From Nectonema munidae (Eukaryota > Nematomorpha > Nectonematoida > Nectonematidae): a stretch of DNA of 64,000 nucleotides. A model generated the notes under the pieces. That model saw only the letters and a program-made list of their open reading frames with translations. It ran no database searches and had not been told where the DNA came from. Where the stretch lies: NCBI GenBank assembly GCA_030549495.1, contig JAUIRK010001047.1, positions 372,001-436,000 of the forward strand. The letters run 5' to 3'. Position numbers and translations under genes: made by a program. Shown here in pieces: positions 22,858-36,300 of the stretch (positions are counted from its first letter, which is position 1; every line of letters begins with the position of its first letter).

Positions 22858-23569
22858 TACTAGGACTCTGAAAATTTCGATATTGGATCTTATAAAACTG
22901 CTTGTTCTAGTGTTAATTGGTTGATTGGTTAGTTAGCGCATATTTCAAAAAGGGAATTTTTCTATCCGACTTAAAAAGAGTAAAAAAAGCAAAATCTGAA
23001 AGTATTAAATTTTCCAACAATTAAATAAGTTCATAATCAAAATAAAAAGTTAAAAGAGATATAAAAGAAATGCGGGGTGTATGTGAGGAAGTTTTAGTCC
23101 TTTTATCTTCTTCCACCTTTTTATTTTGATGATAAGAACGTACTATCATTAATTCGGAAAGAGTATAAACTTTACTCCAATTAAAATTCAATGCCAGTTT
23201 AATACTAAAAGTACAACAAATTTTTTTAGAAAAACATAAGAATTTGTAAGTTAATTTTTAGATGTACTGATTCTACTGAGTGTAGATAATTTTGAACATT
23301 TATTTTACTTATTGTTTTAGGTGCTTTGTCTTTCTCTAATTAGTTTTTCTTGCAAAGATATAAAGACGCTTTAGTTCTTCTTCATTTATAAAACTTTTAT
23401 TTTACTAAACCTTCAAGAAGCTCAGTTGTTAATTGAATCAATTTCTGAAATAATAAATATTCCGGTTTAACAAAGGTCCAAATTAGTGATTTCCGGTTTA
23501 CAGGTGTCAGTGTATTTATTATTCGTCGGTAAGATTTAATAATAAAATTTCCCATGCTCTACAATATAT

Positions 23570-23820
23570 AGGGCTGCCAGATTTTGACATTATCAAATCG
23601 GGACAAAAATGGTATTGGAAATAGTCAAGAACAAAGATTGTATTTTTTACAAAATAATTAATACCAAAAATACTTTAAAAGATGAGTTTTTGTACTAAAA
23701 AAGATTTTTGACATATAAGATTAGTGAATGAAAAACCAGGGTTAGTTATAAATCCTCCAGGATTAAGTTGGCCACGTCAAAACCGGGCAATCTCAAAAAA
23801 CTAGGACATCTGGCAACCCT
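23570..23820. mobile_element. MITE with AGGGYTGCCAGAT ends
   Basis: 251 bp with inverted ends AGGGCTGCCAGAT and AGGGTTGCCAGAT, flanked by CAATATAT (23562-23569) and CAATATCA (23821-23828), which agree at six of eight bases. An 8-bp duplication suggests hAT. There is no coding capacity. Confidence 0.65.
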
Positions 23821-24215
23821 CAATATCAGCGGCGTTCCCCATTGTATAGTTTAAGCTTTCAATGAAATTTGGAAATTAGTGCGCGTCTTGATTTTAACGA
23901 AGCATTCAAATCAAATAATTATCAAAGTTGAATCGAATAAATATCGTGCCTGCAATAGGTGTGATAAAACTAATACATAAAAAATTTCTTTATTTATCTC
24001 CTCATGTTATTTACCCTTGAGCAAAAGAGCATACCAGGATAATGTGAACTACGTAAGCAAGGAATGCAAATAAAAGTGATCCATTTTTCAAGATTTTGAG
24101 CCAATAAACACGAATCAATTCATTCATCATATATTCATGTTCACGAGCATACGCACAAACAAACCAGAACTACACGTGCAGACAAAAAGAAAACACTCAA
24201 ACAGACAGTGCATGT

Positions 24216-24391
24216 TTATACAAAATACAGGCTTATATGACAGTTTGGTAATGCTGGCCCCATTAGTGTTTTAGCTCGCAGTGCAAGAATCATATCGTGC
24301 ACATCTTTATTCAATGGTTGAAGCAGTAAGCCACTTTTAATTACTGAATTTGTTATTTCGCTATTTTCTAGGATATTCGTATCTATGACAA
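24216..24391 (-). CDS. Probable last SLC26 exon
   Basis: After an acceptor TATATATCAG the minus strand is open for 57 codons to TAA. It reads [13 protein letters not shown] then [14 protein letters not shown], resembling the STAS end (L.KSG......VHDA...A). The distance and orientation suit the gene. It needs an incoming phase of one base, while exon 14 leaves phase 0, so one short exon is missing between them. Chance similarity cannot be ruled out. Confidence 0.5.
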
Positions 24392-27300
24392 CTGATATAT
24401 AATCTCACCAACTCATACAAGATTTAATACTTTTAAAGGAAATTCAATGATATGAAATTCAAAATGAACATCTCTTAACCATTTGAGGACTAGTGCGGCA
24501 CCATTGTCTTTAGAAACGAATATCCGCCACTTTAAATATATAAAATTTGATTGAAAAAGGAAGCCGAAGATCAGTTTTTAAAATTATGATCCTCAAAGTA
24601 TAAAGTAATTAATATATCAACTATGATTCTTGGCCAAAAATGCCCTTCTTATATTATTCTATATGCGAATTAAGTTTTCAATACTTTTCCCCTATTAAAA
24701 TTTTATTCATACATTTTAATATTTAGTATGCATTTCTTTGATATATGTTATAAGTGCAGGTATCAGTTAACCTAGCACCCATCTTACCATCCTCAAAATA
24801 TGGACTACTGCTTGAAAAGCTTGGAAACTTTTTTCAATTGAGTGTTACTTATTGTGTAGAGCGTATAGGTCGCAAATTACATACACTATTTTTATCGGTA
24901 TATTCTGGAGAAAAAAAATTGAGTACTGATAAATTTCTACTTAAATTAACTATATTAGGAATAAGAAAAATGTGCCTAGTTTTTTAACGTGTTTTATCGT
25001 TATTTACGACCCATAGCATAAGAAAGTTGTGTTCATTTTTATTTTAAAAACATAAGACAGTGTTTACTTTTGTTTTTCATTCTTGTGTATGGGAATCGAG
25101 AGGAACAGTTTGACTAACAATATCCCAAAATGATGCCCCATAAAGTGACGAAATAGATAGGTTAAGTTCAGTTGCAAGTCGAAGGTAAAAACTTTACACC
25201 GGCACATCCGTTAACCCATTCCGGTACACTGCATACATCTCCCAATCAAATTTATTTACACTCATACCACTAGTCGAGTACTATACTTTACAAACACATA
25301 TCCCCTTTAGAAGTTCTGACTAAGAATTTCTAAGACTAATCGTTTGCTTTTTTCAATAGAATTTTATATACTAAAAGCAGGCGATTTTCATTTCATGGTA
25401 CACGCCAGGGGCGCACATCCTCAAAATTATTGGGGGCGAAATTTTTTTCTTGCAATTTTCAAAATTAGTGGTCTGGAAATACCACGGGAGACCAAATATT
25501 CAAGCAATCCTTTAAAATAGAGTGTATTCAGCGCATACCTAAAGTCCAAAATTTACAAGACTACTTTATTTTTTTTTACAAAATTGGTGAATTTAACCCA
25601 TTTAAGACCAAGCAAGGCAGACGATATCTAAAAAAACGCAGACGATTTATATTCAAAGTCATTGAAAAAAGCAGATGAAGATGAAATTACTTATGTTCCA
25701 AAATAGGAACATTGGTCGTAAATGGGTTAAATACTATACTTCCAGCGAAAATATTTTAATTAAATTTGCATATTGAATATGGTGCGCAGAAAAAATGCCC
25801 CCAATTAAAATGTAGGAAAAAATGCCCCAATTTAAAATTAGGAAAAAATGCCCTAACACAAAAAATTTCAAAAAATTATTAATTAAAATTTGTAAAATTT
25901 TTTTTTATAAAACGATATGTCAAATAAAGAAAATTATTAGGCGGGGGGGGGGCGAAAATGACCCTCGCCTCCCGGATGTGCGCCCCTGGTACACGGGTAT
26001 CACACTGGTCCTCATAGGGGTAAACTAAAACATTTTATATCACGATTCACAATTAATTTCTTTGGTAAATTCGAAGGAAGATTGTTTATAGAGTGTAAAT
26101 TAAATAAACATATGGCTACATTCAATTTCGTGTAAAAGGTGGCGGTAAATACGTACGCAGGTTTTTTACCGGATGCAACCTTCAGTTGAGCGGAGCTTCA
26201 TAGGACATTTTTAGCTGGGGTACAACCACTGATGGCAAAGAATTATTTTACTTGTTTTATGGTGTCAATGCCTACAGAGTCGATGTATGAAATTGCAGAG
26301 CAGTCGATTATGATGTAGTACAAGTCGTTGGCTAGGACGTCAAAGGAATCTCGATGGAAGTTGGCTCCTTTATTTCTTTTATCTACCGCAGGCGTTGTTA
26401 TTCCCATTATCATCTCACTCTTGTTCTTATCTTCATTACTTTCTTCAACCTTAAACAAAATATTTAGAAAATAAAACTTACACAAACTATATGCCTTTCA
26501 TTTTGAAAGAATGCTTATCAGACTGCATAATAGAAAAAGTATTTACCACAAGAGCAAAAAATGAGGACCCATGATATATAGAATGGATTTTATAATATGT
26601 ATCTCGTGTATCATGTCTTTTTTTTAAGACATAGATAACGTTATACTAACTTCATTTTTGGATCTTTGATACTAACAACAATTTTCTAATCCTTGTATCT
26701 TATCGAAATAGAGTTTAAACATTGAAATATTCTCATCCATGTGTTCACTCAAAAATTTTTTTCGCTTTTTTATTTTGTTCTTTTCATTAAGTGAAGAATA
26801 ATTGTGTATATTTTAATTATAAAATTTTTGTCTCGTGTATAAGAGACCCGAAAATATAACGTTCAAAAATATGTCTTGGTTGCATGCTACGTGAAAACGA
26901 TATTTCGTTATTTTTAAACATTTTAAATAAAGATGTCCCTTTTTATAAAATAAAGAAATGAATAGAAAAAAGTATATATAAGATACTGTAATGTTAGAAT
27001 CTTTTCTGTTTCCAATTTCTCTATCTTGGCAGCTTTGTTTTCGCTTCTTTTTGCTATACTTTTGCATAATTGCGTAAACTTTAAGGGGATGCAAAACTTT
27101 TCGATAAAGTTCATCCTTGAAGTAATCAGCGTTTGCATAATACAACGGTGCTCCAAACCAAAATATTTTCGCTCCATCTGGCATTTGTGCCTTAAAAATC
27201 GCAAATTCGTTATCAGCACAAACATGTATATGAATTATAACTTAGTTAATTGCGCGGGGCGACTAAGTCTGAGCAGGTGTGTGAATACCAGTGGGTCCAC

Positions 27301-30300
27301 TGGGTTCCAATGAATATATTAATATGAAATGGTATACTTGATTCGTGCAAATGCCATTCATAATTTTTCCTACCTCTCTCAACGATTGTTCTAAAAGTAT
27401 ATTTTTTAGCTACTAGTGAAGCTAGTGAGAGAAATTTGATTTTTCCTAGACAGTAGACACATAATCAATGAAAGAAGTGAATAATCACGTGAAAATATCT
27501 TGCTGATAAACACAGAACTGATAAGAATTGATAAAAAATAAAAAAATTTATATTTGTCGACACTATTATTTTTGTTAGAAAATTGTCAAACTACAAAATA
27601 CACATGGCCAAAATAAAAGTAAGCCACGGTTGAATTTTTTGTTAAAATATTTCGCATCATTTTATGACTTAATCTGGAAATAACCTTAAAACAAGCAAGA
27701 ACTAATTGTAAACAGTTCTATGCTTTCAGAGCTCTACAGGCAAGTGTGGGTAGAAAATTATTTTGCAAGACACCCGGATACCTGCTTTATTATTTTTTTG
27801 CGTGCGCGAGTAAAATTTTGGTTGTTTGGACGGGTGCTCATAAAACATATTTTACGCATGCACAACTCTAAACAAAGTATAAAGAATTGAACCATATCAT
27901 AAGTTTTGTAGTTAACGTAGATTTCTGAATCTGGAATTCGTGCGAGAAGCATGGTGTTTGGTCTGAAATGATCAACATTTAACAACTTGTTATATGTGCG
28001 TATAAATACATACAGCCACGTAGCCATTTAGGGAGCACTTGCAGCAAAGCCACTCTATCTTAGTTACCGCCTCAACCTCAACAAAATTGAAATTTACAAA
28101 TTAAAGTTGGAATAATGTATTTATTTTTTAAAATATTCTTATTCTAATAATATAAAGCAAATAAAATGAAAATATAGAAAATGTATTGTTACCATTGGCG
28201 GTGGCGATCGAATCGTTGAATTTTGCGTAACATATGAAATAGAAAGAGATAAGATACAAATATGGAAACAGGTAGATAAAGGAGCTCAATAGCACAAAGA
28301 ATAGAGTTGTTAAAAGGCAGCATTGTTGCTTTAATAAAAATATCTGGCTACGCTACTGGATGTATATATATATATGGATATGGAACGAGACGTGTTCTTA
28401 CCTTTGTGTCTTGAAAATAATTGTAAGAAGTGAGTAAATGACTCCGATCGCTAAACCAATATCCACATCTATAAACGCAGTTGAAAGCCACGTAACAATC
28501 CAAACCGACTATCAGCAAAAAAGAAATACGATATAAAATCAATCATGCGATAAATAAGCAAAAATATTTATCAATCTTCCTATTCTACAACGATTGATGC
28601 ACACCATCTTTTTCTAATTAGCAATTGTAAAGTGTTTTCCCTAGACCTAGTATATAGGAATAGCTTCGCCTCCAGAACAGAAATATTTTAGTTTCTGGCT
28701 CCAACTTCGGCTTCTTCAACATTTTTTTAACTTATAAAAAATTGATTGTAGCTATAATATATATATATATATATATATATAGAAAAACTAGATTTATATA
28801 ACCACCTAATTGTTTTATTATAAGCTTACGTTCGATAGGGACTACCCAAATTTTAACTATTTAATATTTTTATATTGGCCCTTCGAACACAACTATGATA
28901 AAGTTAAGTTGTCTAATCAGAAAATAAACGTATTACTCCATGCAAGTTTTTATTGAACAGTGGAAAAAAAGGACAGGCTTAGGAGCAAAATGACTAAGAT
29001 TGCTCATTCATAAATCAAAATGAATATTTCCTTTGAATTCTTTACAACTTAAAAAAATAAAGTGCCTCATCAAGGATCCAACTATCCATATTCCCAAGGC
29101 TGACAAAGGTGGATCGCTTGTTCTGCTCAATAAATCGGATTATTTGATGGAAAAGGATTATATTCTTGATGATAGTTTAAAATTAAAATGTATTAGTTTT
29201 TCTTTTTCTTGCGATAAATAACACAATAAAGTTTGCGCCAATTTCAAGATATAATTTAACAGATGGGTGAAATAAAAGTTCGTAACTACTGAAATTAAAG
29301 ATTGTTTATAACTTCTATATACAACGAGAGCTATTTTGTATGGTCTTGAAAAGGTTAATACAAAAGAAGTTTCTCTAAAAATATCTTATGCCAATGTTGG
29401 TACTTTCATAAAAGCTATTTTTAAACCTGTTGACTCATTTATTCGAAATTCATCGTGAAAGATTCCTTGATTTTAAAGTTGTTAGTTTCTCGTTTAATAA
29501 AATAATTTATGAGCAAATAGATGATGTTGTCATGGATACTCTCTTAGGACTAATACTACCCATAATTATTCCTAGTTATTATGAAGGCATGCTTTTAAAA
29601 GGTATTGATAATATTAGGTATGTAGGTCACATATGCTGACGATATCTTGAAATTTTCCGAGAATGAAAATGCCTTCAATTCATTTTATGGAAAGTTTGTT
29701 TCTCTTCATGGAAGGTTTTAAATTCACTAAAGAATACATGAAAAATTTCTTGATCCATTTTTGTAATGTCAAGGTTACTATGGGTGAAACAAAATTTTAC
29801 ACTTCTATCTACTACCGAAAAGACACATTTTCTGCTGACTATATCAACTTCAAAACCTATCTTGATGTAAAACATAAAGTAAATAAATGATCTAAAGAAA
29901 ATCTTAAAACAGAATTCGAATATCTGACAAAAATGTTTACAACTTTATCTTATCCGTCCTCATTTGTAAAAAAATTATTTACTCTGACAATTTAAAAGTT
30001 TAATAACCCAACAGCGCCAATATTTTGACCAGAGAGATGTAAGTTTCACATATTTTTCTTTCTTTCAAAGTTGAAATTGTTTGAAAATACTTGAAAAGAA
30101 GACCCAATTCAGAAAATATCATTTCAATCAAGTCCATCTCATCACTATTATAACGTCAAAAAGAATGCATTTGTGTAAGATATGAAAAATTTGATGCTAA
30201 CAATTTTGAAAAGAATTATTATATACTCTTATAATTTTGTCTGTAAGAGTAGATATATTTTGAATCAGAATTGTACTTCCAAAACAGAAACGTATCTATT

Positions 30301-33300
30301 CTTCAATAGGTAGCCATGTATCCGAGAATTTTTATTGCAAAGCTTCTTACCTTCGTTTGCTTTTATTAAAGAAGAAAAGCTTTCTCATCTTCTCAAAATT
30401 AACGAATCAGTTTTCATTCACTTATAAAATCTTCTCAATGTCAGCAGAAATAATTTATCTATAATTTATCACTTTTCAATGTCCAATTAAATACAAGCGT
30501 GAGAAAAAAATTATTCACATTTATGCATTACTTTTTTCCTTATTTTATATTTAATTAAATATATAATAAGATTCGTTAAGAATGTGATTTTTTGATTGAT
30601 ATTTTTATAGTTTGATAACGCCCTTTAAAATATTGATACATTTCTGATTAGTGTATTTAGTGTTTTTTCCAAGTGAGACATGACTTCGCTTAGCCATGTA
30701 GTTTTTCAATAAACTTTGCTACTATTTCTCAGAATTTTCTGACAACTGAAGTTGGAGTCGAATGCAAAAAAAGTTTTATTAGAAATTAGGTCGATGCTTT
30801 TGTCCAGACTCTGCAAACCTGTTCAAAAGTATAAAAACAATTTTCATAGAAAAATACATGTAGGATATTTCTACAATCAATGAAAATAAATTAATTAATT
30901 AATATAATTTAAAAATGATCTTACACAATCAATCTTCATGCCCCGTTTGTACAAGTCTGGGATGTCATTGAATTGCAAAAACATGCCTTTCAGTGCAACC
31001 ACGATTATTGAAGAAAGTACGCACTTGAGTAAAAAATTAGATTATCTTTATTAGAGTAAACAAGAGACATAAATTCTTTACAACCTCAAATAACTGTTTG
31101 AAATTTATAGATATAAAATCATAGATATATAGATGAATATATAATAATGTCTGAATACGTTTAGATGGATTATTAGTTTAGAAAAATCTATGTTCGCCAT
31201 GAAAATTAAAATGTACAAACGCTTTCTACGATCAATGACCATCTCTGTCTTCTCAAGGAAATTATCTTCTTTGAACGAATATCTGTTTTTAAAGCTGACA
31301 ATATCGACAAGAAGGTGAGTGTAACACTAGCCTTCTGTGCATAAAAATCATTTGTTTTAGATATGTATAAAATTCCATTAAAAAAGAAGACAGACGATTA
31401 ACTTTTTCACTTTGCATTTTGTTAATAATTCGGTTCGAAGTGAATAAATGTAAATTTTGAGGAATTGTGTATATATATATCTTTTTTTTTGTTTATTTAT
31501 AAGTTTCCATTCGCCTGGCTTGTTTTGTAGAGAAAAAGTTAAGTGTGTTAAAAAAACCAGGATTGAACGTGTGAAAAGAGTTGAGGGTGGTGTGATCGAT
31601 AAATTTATCGACAAATAATTTTAACCATCTTTATATATTTTCAGTCAAATTTTGACTTATTTCAAGTTATATAAACTTTTATTAGTTTATTTTATTTTGG
31701 TTTCGCCAGTTTACAGCTCAAATCATTTTAAATTTGCGTCATACTTATCATTATTTTTTCGTTTCATATGCTTGCATTTGATAAATAATGAATATTCATT
31801 CAAACTATTTGTATTGTCGTAGCTTATACCGAACTCGTCGATATAACGTGAAATTAGTTTACGCTAAATTATTATTACAGAAAAAAGAAAATTTTCAAAA
31901 ATATTATTAATTTTTATATCTAAAATTAAAAAAATAATAAACTCAGAAAATTATTTTTTTTTCAAATAGTTACCTACAATGTTGTTTGTCTAAAACTACA
32001 TTTCTTTTTCACTATTATCAAACAAAAAAGCAAAGAAATGACAATAACATAGAGATACTCAAACCACATGTATAATATATCAACATATTTATATACGTAA
32101 ATATTTTATCTGTAACTTAGAAGGCCAATACTTTTTGTATCTCTATCTAAATATCGTGCATACATGTGTATGCGAATTGCCTATAATTTCCACCAATCAT
32201 ATCTACGTATTAATAGGATTGACAGGTGATTTTGTTTTTTAAGCTAGGATCTGAATTTTCATTTATAGTTTATAAGAGATTTAGTAGTAAGATTAAATTT
32301 CATTAAAAACGTCAAATCTAAGCAATTCTACTTAAGGCAATCAAACTTGGAAAAAAAATACCTTTGGTAAAGGCTCAAATAGAGGACCAAGTACGAGGAT
32401 GACTACTAGCATGATTGTTGAAGACACCACGCCAGCTATCTAAATCAGTTGAGCATGGATTGAAATGCCTCACCTGGTAAAAAATAAAGATTAGAAAGAA
32501 CCTGAGTGTTACCACCAACATTTTCTTGAACCAAACTCCGTGAAAGAGAAGCTGAAGAAACGAAAGATTTGAAAAAAGAGCTAAAAATATTTGAAGCACC
32601 ATAGGCAATCAATTCCTAAATAGAGAGATCGAAGAGAGTTAGAAATGTTTTCAACGAAAAAAGTGTACACTGTTCGATGAAATTTCGTAATCGTGTTGAA
32701 AGGCAAATATCTTTGCGAGGGATATAGAAGAAAAGAAGGAAACCATGCATATGGCTATAGCATTTGGCAATAGATCTTTCCACATGTGAATTGCTGGAAC
32801 GGAGGGATATGGTAATCTTAAATAATGTTTTTTTTATTCCATTATAACAGATAAAAGGGAAAGACAAATGCGTTTACCCACTTGGAACAGAGCCAACAGT
32901 TTTCACGCTGTGTTTTTGCTCTAAACCTAGGTAGTAAGAAACTAGAGTGCCTAGAACGACCTTAAAAGAAAAAATAATTTTAAAAGAGCTAATGAAAAAT
33001 GTCGTACATACTAGAGTGAGTTCAATTGGAACAGGTATTTTTAGCTTTGCTTTATATCTTGCATTTATTCCTTCCTTGATCAAGACTAAAATACTGATAC
33101 AGCCTAGAGATAAGGCAAATACAATGATATTTGTCATTTTAATACTGTTAAAAAATTCCACGTAGGTCTTTAAAAAAAAATGATAAAAGTAAATGAGATA
33201 GAAGTGAAAAAATAAGCAAAATACACGAATGAGTCTGAACGCCCCAAATTGCTTGGATAATGATAGACCAAATATGTGAGCTATTTGAGAAGTGAAAACA

Positions 33301-36300
33301 TGAAATGAAGCACCAGTAGTGAAGCCACGAACCAACGGCGTAGACATGTATATTGTAACAAAACCTAGCCGAGCAAGACCCATTAAAACCTAAAACAAAT
33401 ATCTAATGAATTTAGAATAGTGAGAAGACAGTATACTGAAAAAATAAAAAGCTTTTATTTCAAGGTTCACTTCTTTTTAAAAAATCGAAAGGAGTGATGC
33501 TACTTTTTTTGAGTCAACTCTCATTAACTTTTATTATTTTTGTACATATAGATGATACCTTCTGGAAGTATCATTTGTCCCTGAAATCTTGTTGCGTGCA
33601 TCTGACTAAAACATCGGTTTTAACTTTTTGTTAAATTTAATGATGTCTTCGAGTAGAGCTAAACGAGAACAAACATACACTGATATCTAGTTTTAATCTG
33701 CACACTTTGGTTTCCAATTTATCAGTCTGGATTAATTAATTGCGAATAAATCAAAAATTACAATTTAATCTAGAATGTTTCACTTTCAAGAAATTTAATT
33801 GATTTGTTTATTCTAAGATATTACTAATTTAAGTTCACATGGTAAAAAACTTTAAGAGTGAAACTTAAAAAAGATTTATGATTTCTAAAACAATTTTTGA
33901 TACCAGGGGCCAACGTTTCAAATGTGGGGCATGTTATTTTAAGTTTATTAATAAATATATAAGCTCATTTTTTCGCTTATTGTTAATTAGATATTTGACT
34001 GAAAAGTTTATGTAAAATTTGGGCTATAAAACTTGAGAACTTGTATATATTTTTCGTTTAAAATTTGATTATTTGTCTATTTTAATCTTTTTAAAATAAA
34101 AAATGGGGAGAATAAAAGTTCTGGAATGGCTGAAGTGGAGGTGGGCCGTGTACGCTTGCAGCAGCAGTTGGTGATATACAGAAGATATTTACAACTGCTG
34201 TGAGAGGTGCTTATTATATAGGCTCAAACAGGACACACGATACTGCCCAAACAGAGGACACAAAAGCAGCAAATTGTTTGAGTGTGCTCTGGTGTGCGAA
34301 CAGTGACGGGAATGACTAACGTAAATCTCTGGTCATTGGAAAAGCAGATCATACGCGTTGCTTAGGAAGCGCATTTGATATTATCAGCAAAACATGGATG
34401 ACTGAGGTCATCTTCCAGGAGTGGCTTCCCAAGCTGAACAGGAGAACATCATTCTGTTGTGTGACATCGCTATCATTATCAGGCGACTTCAAGACTTCAA
34501 CTGCTTGTCCCACACTTCGACCCTATCTGTCTCACTAGTTGAAGACGAAGATCCAGGTGATGACATCGCTCTGATACATATCCTGAGCAATGTGGCTGAC
34601 ACCATGCAAACTTCTGTTACCAGCCTCATTTTCAGACTTACTTAAACAGAAAGGATATCATCGAGCTGGTGGGATGCCCTAGAGCAGTAGTGGGAACCTT
34701 TCTGATGATGCGTGCCAAAATTTTCGTTTTTTGGGTTATTGATTGTGCCGCGTGCCAAAGTTTAATAGCAAAAAAACTAAAATTGCTAAACTGTGTTACT
34801 ACAAGAAAAATATTTTCAAACTGAGCTATATTCAATAATTTAAGTACAATTTATTAAAAAATGAAACTCTCTTTAAAAAAGAATTTTATTTTTTATAACA
34901 AAGAAATTCATCAATGTGAAGTTTGTTGTTGCATGTTTCCAGATAACTTTTCAATTGATGGAATATACTCCTTATCTTTCAATAGTTGCTACCATAAGTT
35001 ACACCGAGCAAGCACCCTTCTGTGGCTGAGATCACATGAATGGTATGTTGGTTGCTATGCGACCATTGGATAGAAATACAGGAACAACAGCAATAAAACG
35101 GACATGTCTGAAAGACTTTACGCATGCAAATAAATGTATAGTGAAATAGAGAAGGCAGCATTTCAAAAGTAAATATTTATTATAAAATAAAAAGAAGGGA
35201 ATGCGGGGAAAAATTTATTAAAATATTTCGCACCCCAAAGTGTTCATAGTCGCATAAAATAAAATGAAAAAGGAGAGGAGGAGAACGAGCAACAGAGATA
35301 AGAAAGAAAAACCCAGAGTAAGAGTAAAAGATAAACAAAGTGGGTCGTTCTTCTTTCTGATCTCTGTCGCTCATTTTCTTTTTATTTTACTTTGTACGAC
35401 TGTGAACACTTTGGTATTCAAAATATTATAATAAATTTTTTCCTCCATTTTATTTTATATAAATAAAGGTACATATGTGACCGAATTAATACAATGATTT
35501 ACATTTGGGAAATAAACTTTATAAATGTTATCATTTTGGTTAATTTGTGGTTGATACACGGTGTATAATGATAAGTTGAGAAAGATGCTATTTCATCAAT
35601 ACCTCGCGGTAAAGATTAATGTTTTTCCATGTGTCAATTATTCTTTTTTGAAAAATATAAACCTTTATTTTTGCTATAAAAATTGTTATAGGTCGTTTTC
35701 GGCCCATCAAACTTTTGGGTAAATAAAAAATCTGTCTTTTCTAGTGTCTTCTGCATGTTATATTGAAAAAACAACCAAAGATAGACATAAGTCAATAATT
35801 TACATGCTGAAAAACCAATTTCAAGAAAATTGAAAAAATAAAAATTTGTCTTCATTTGAATTCCTTCATATCAAACTTCAGTTTCTGAGTGATTTAAAAC
35901 TTTTCCAAAGAAACAAAAATTACTTGGATAATGCCAATTAACAAAGTAATTGATGTCGCAATTTGAATCTTGTAGTCGTAAGAATCAGGACTGCTTAAAA
36001 TTTCTATACCGTTAGGTTGTTTCACAATATAAGAGATGATTGCTGAATCGAGCATGATGCAAACAACTGCAAAAGTTCCTAAAATACGAAAAATATGCTT
36101 AAAGGATTAAGATTACGATTGTGATAATTATAAATCATCTTACGAAAAACTAAATAAATAATTCTACAATACATAACAACTGATGTAGATTTGAATTGAA
36201 ATAATATTTTAATGTAGGCATATAGTTCAAATAAACTTTCAAAAATGAGATCGCTTATCACCTTGATCTAGCAGTGTTAAGAAAAGTAAAACACAAGATA

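Larger units (their letters stand above)
21296..24215. other. Gene-poor stretch with two MITEs
   Basis: No protein family is recognised. Two miniature elements are listed separately. It ends at the stop codon of the likely last SLC26 exon, which is on the minus strand. Confidence 0.5.
25326..26018 (-). mobile_element. Small MITE, CCTTTGAGGACCA family, copy 3, interrupted
   Basis: Read on the minus strand, the two halves (about 26018-25989 and 25405-25326) give ATGAGGACCAGTGTGATACC, then GTGTACCATGAAATGAAAAT and CAAACGATTAGTCTTAG, aligning with the uninterrupted copy at 17791-17909. A 583-bp hAT element sits between the halves, so this is the outer layer of a nest. Confidence 0.7.
33390..35923. 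other. SLC26 intron 3 with transposon debris
   Basis: The intron between exons 3 and 4 carries a Tigger transposase relic, a hAT terminus and a 300-bp inverted repeat, each listed separately. No further host exon is needed, since exons 3 and 4 join in phase 0. Confidence 0.6.

Noticed and set aside
24840-24930. Minus-strand stretch [19 protein letters not shown] as the missing STAS exon
   Set aside because: It looks STAS-like, but a stop follows before a fitting donor and its phase does not agree with exon 14 and the last exon.
24754-24987. Plus-strand frame beginning [20 protein letters not shown] that resembles a STAS segment
   Set aside because: The SLC26 gene is on the other strand, the similarity is short, and accepting it would require an inverted exon. 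I judged it accidental.
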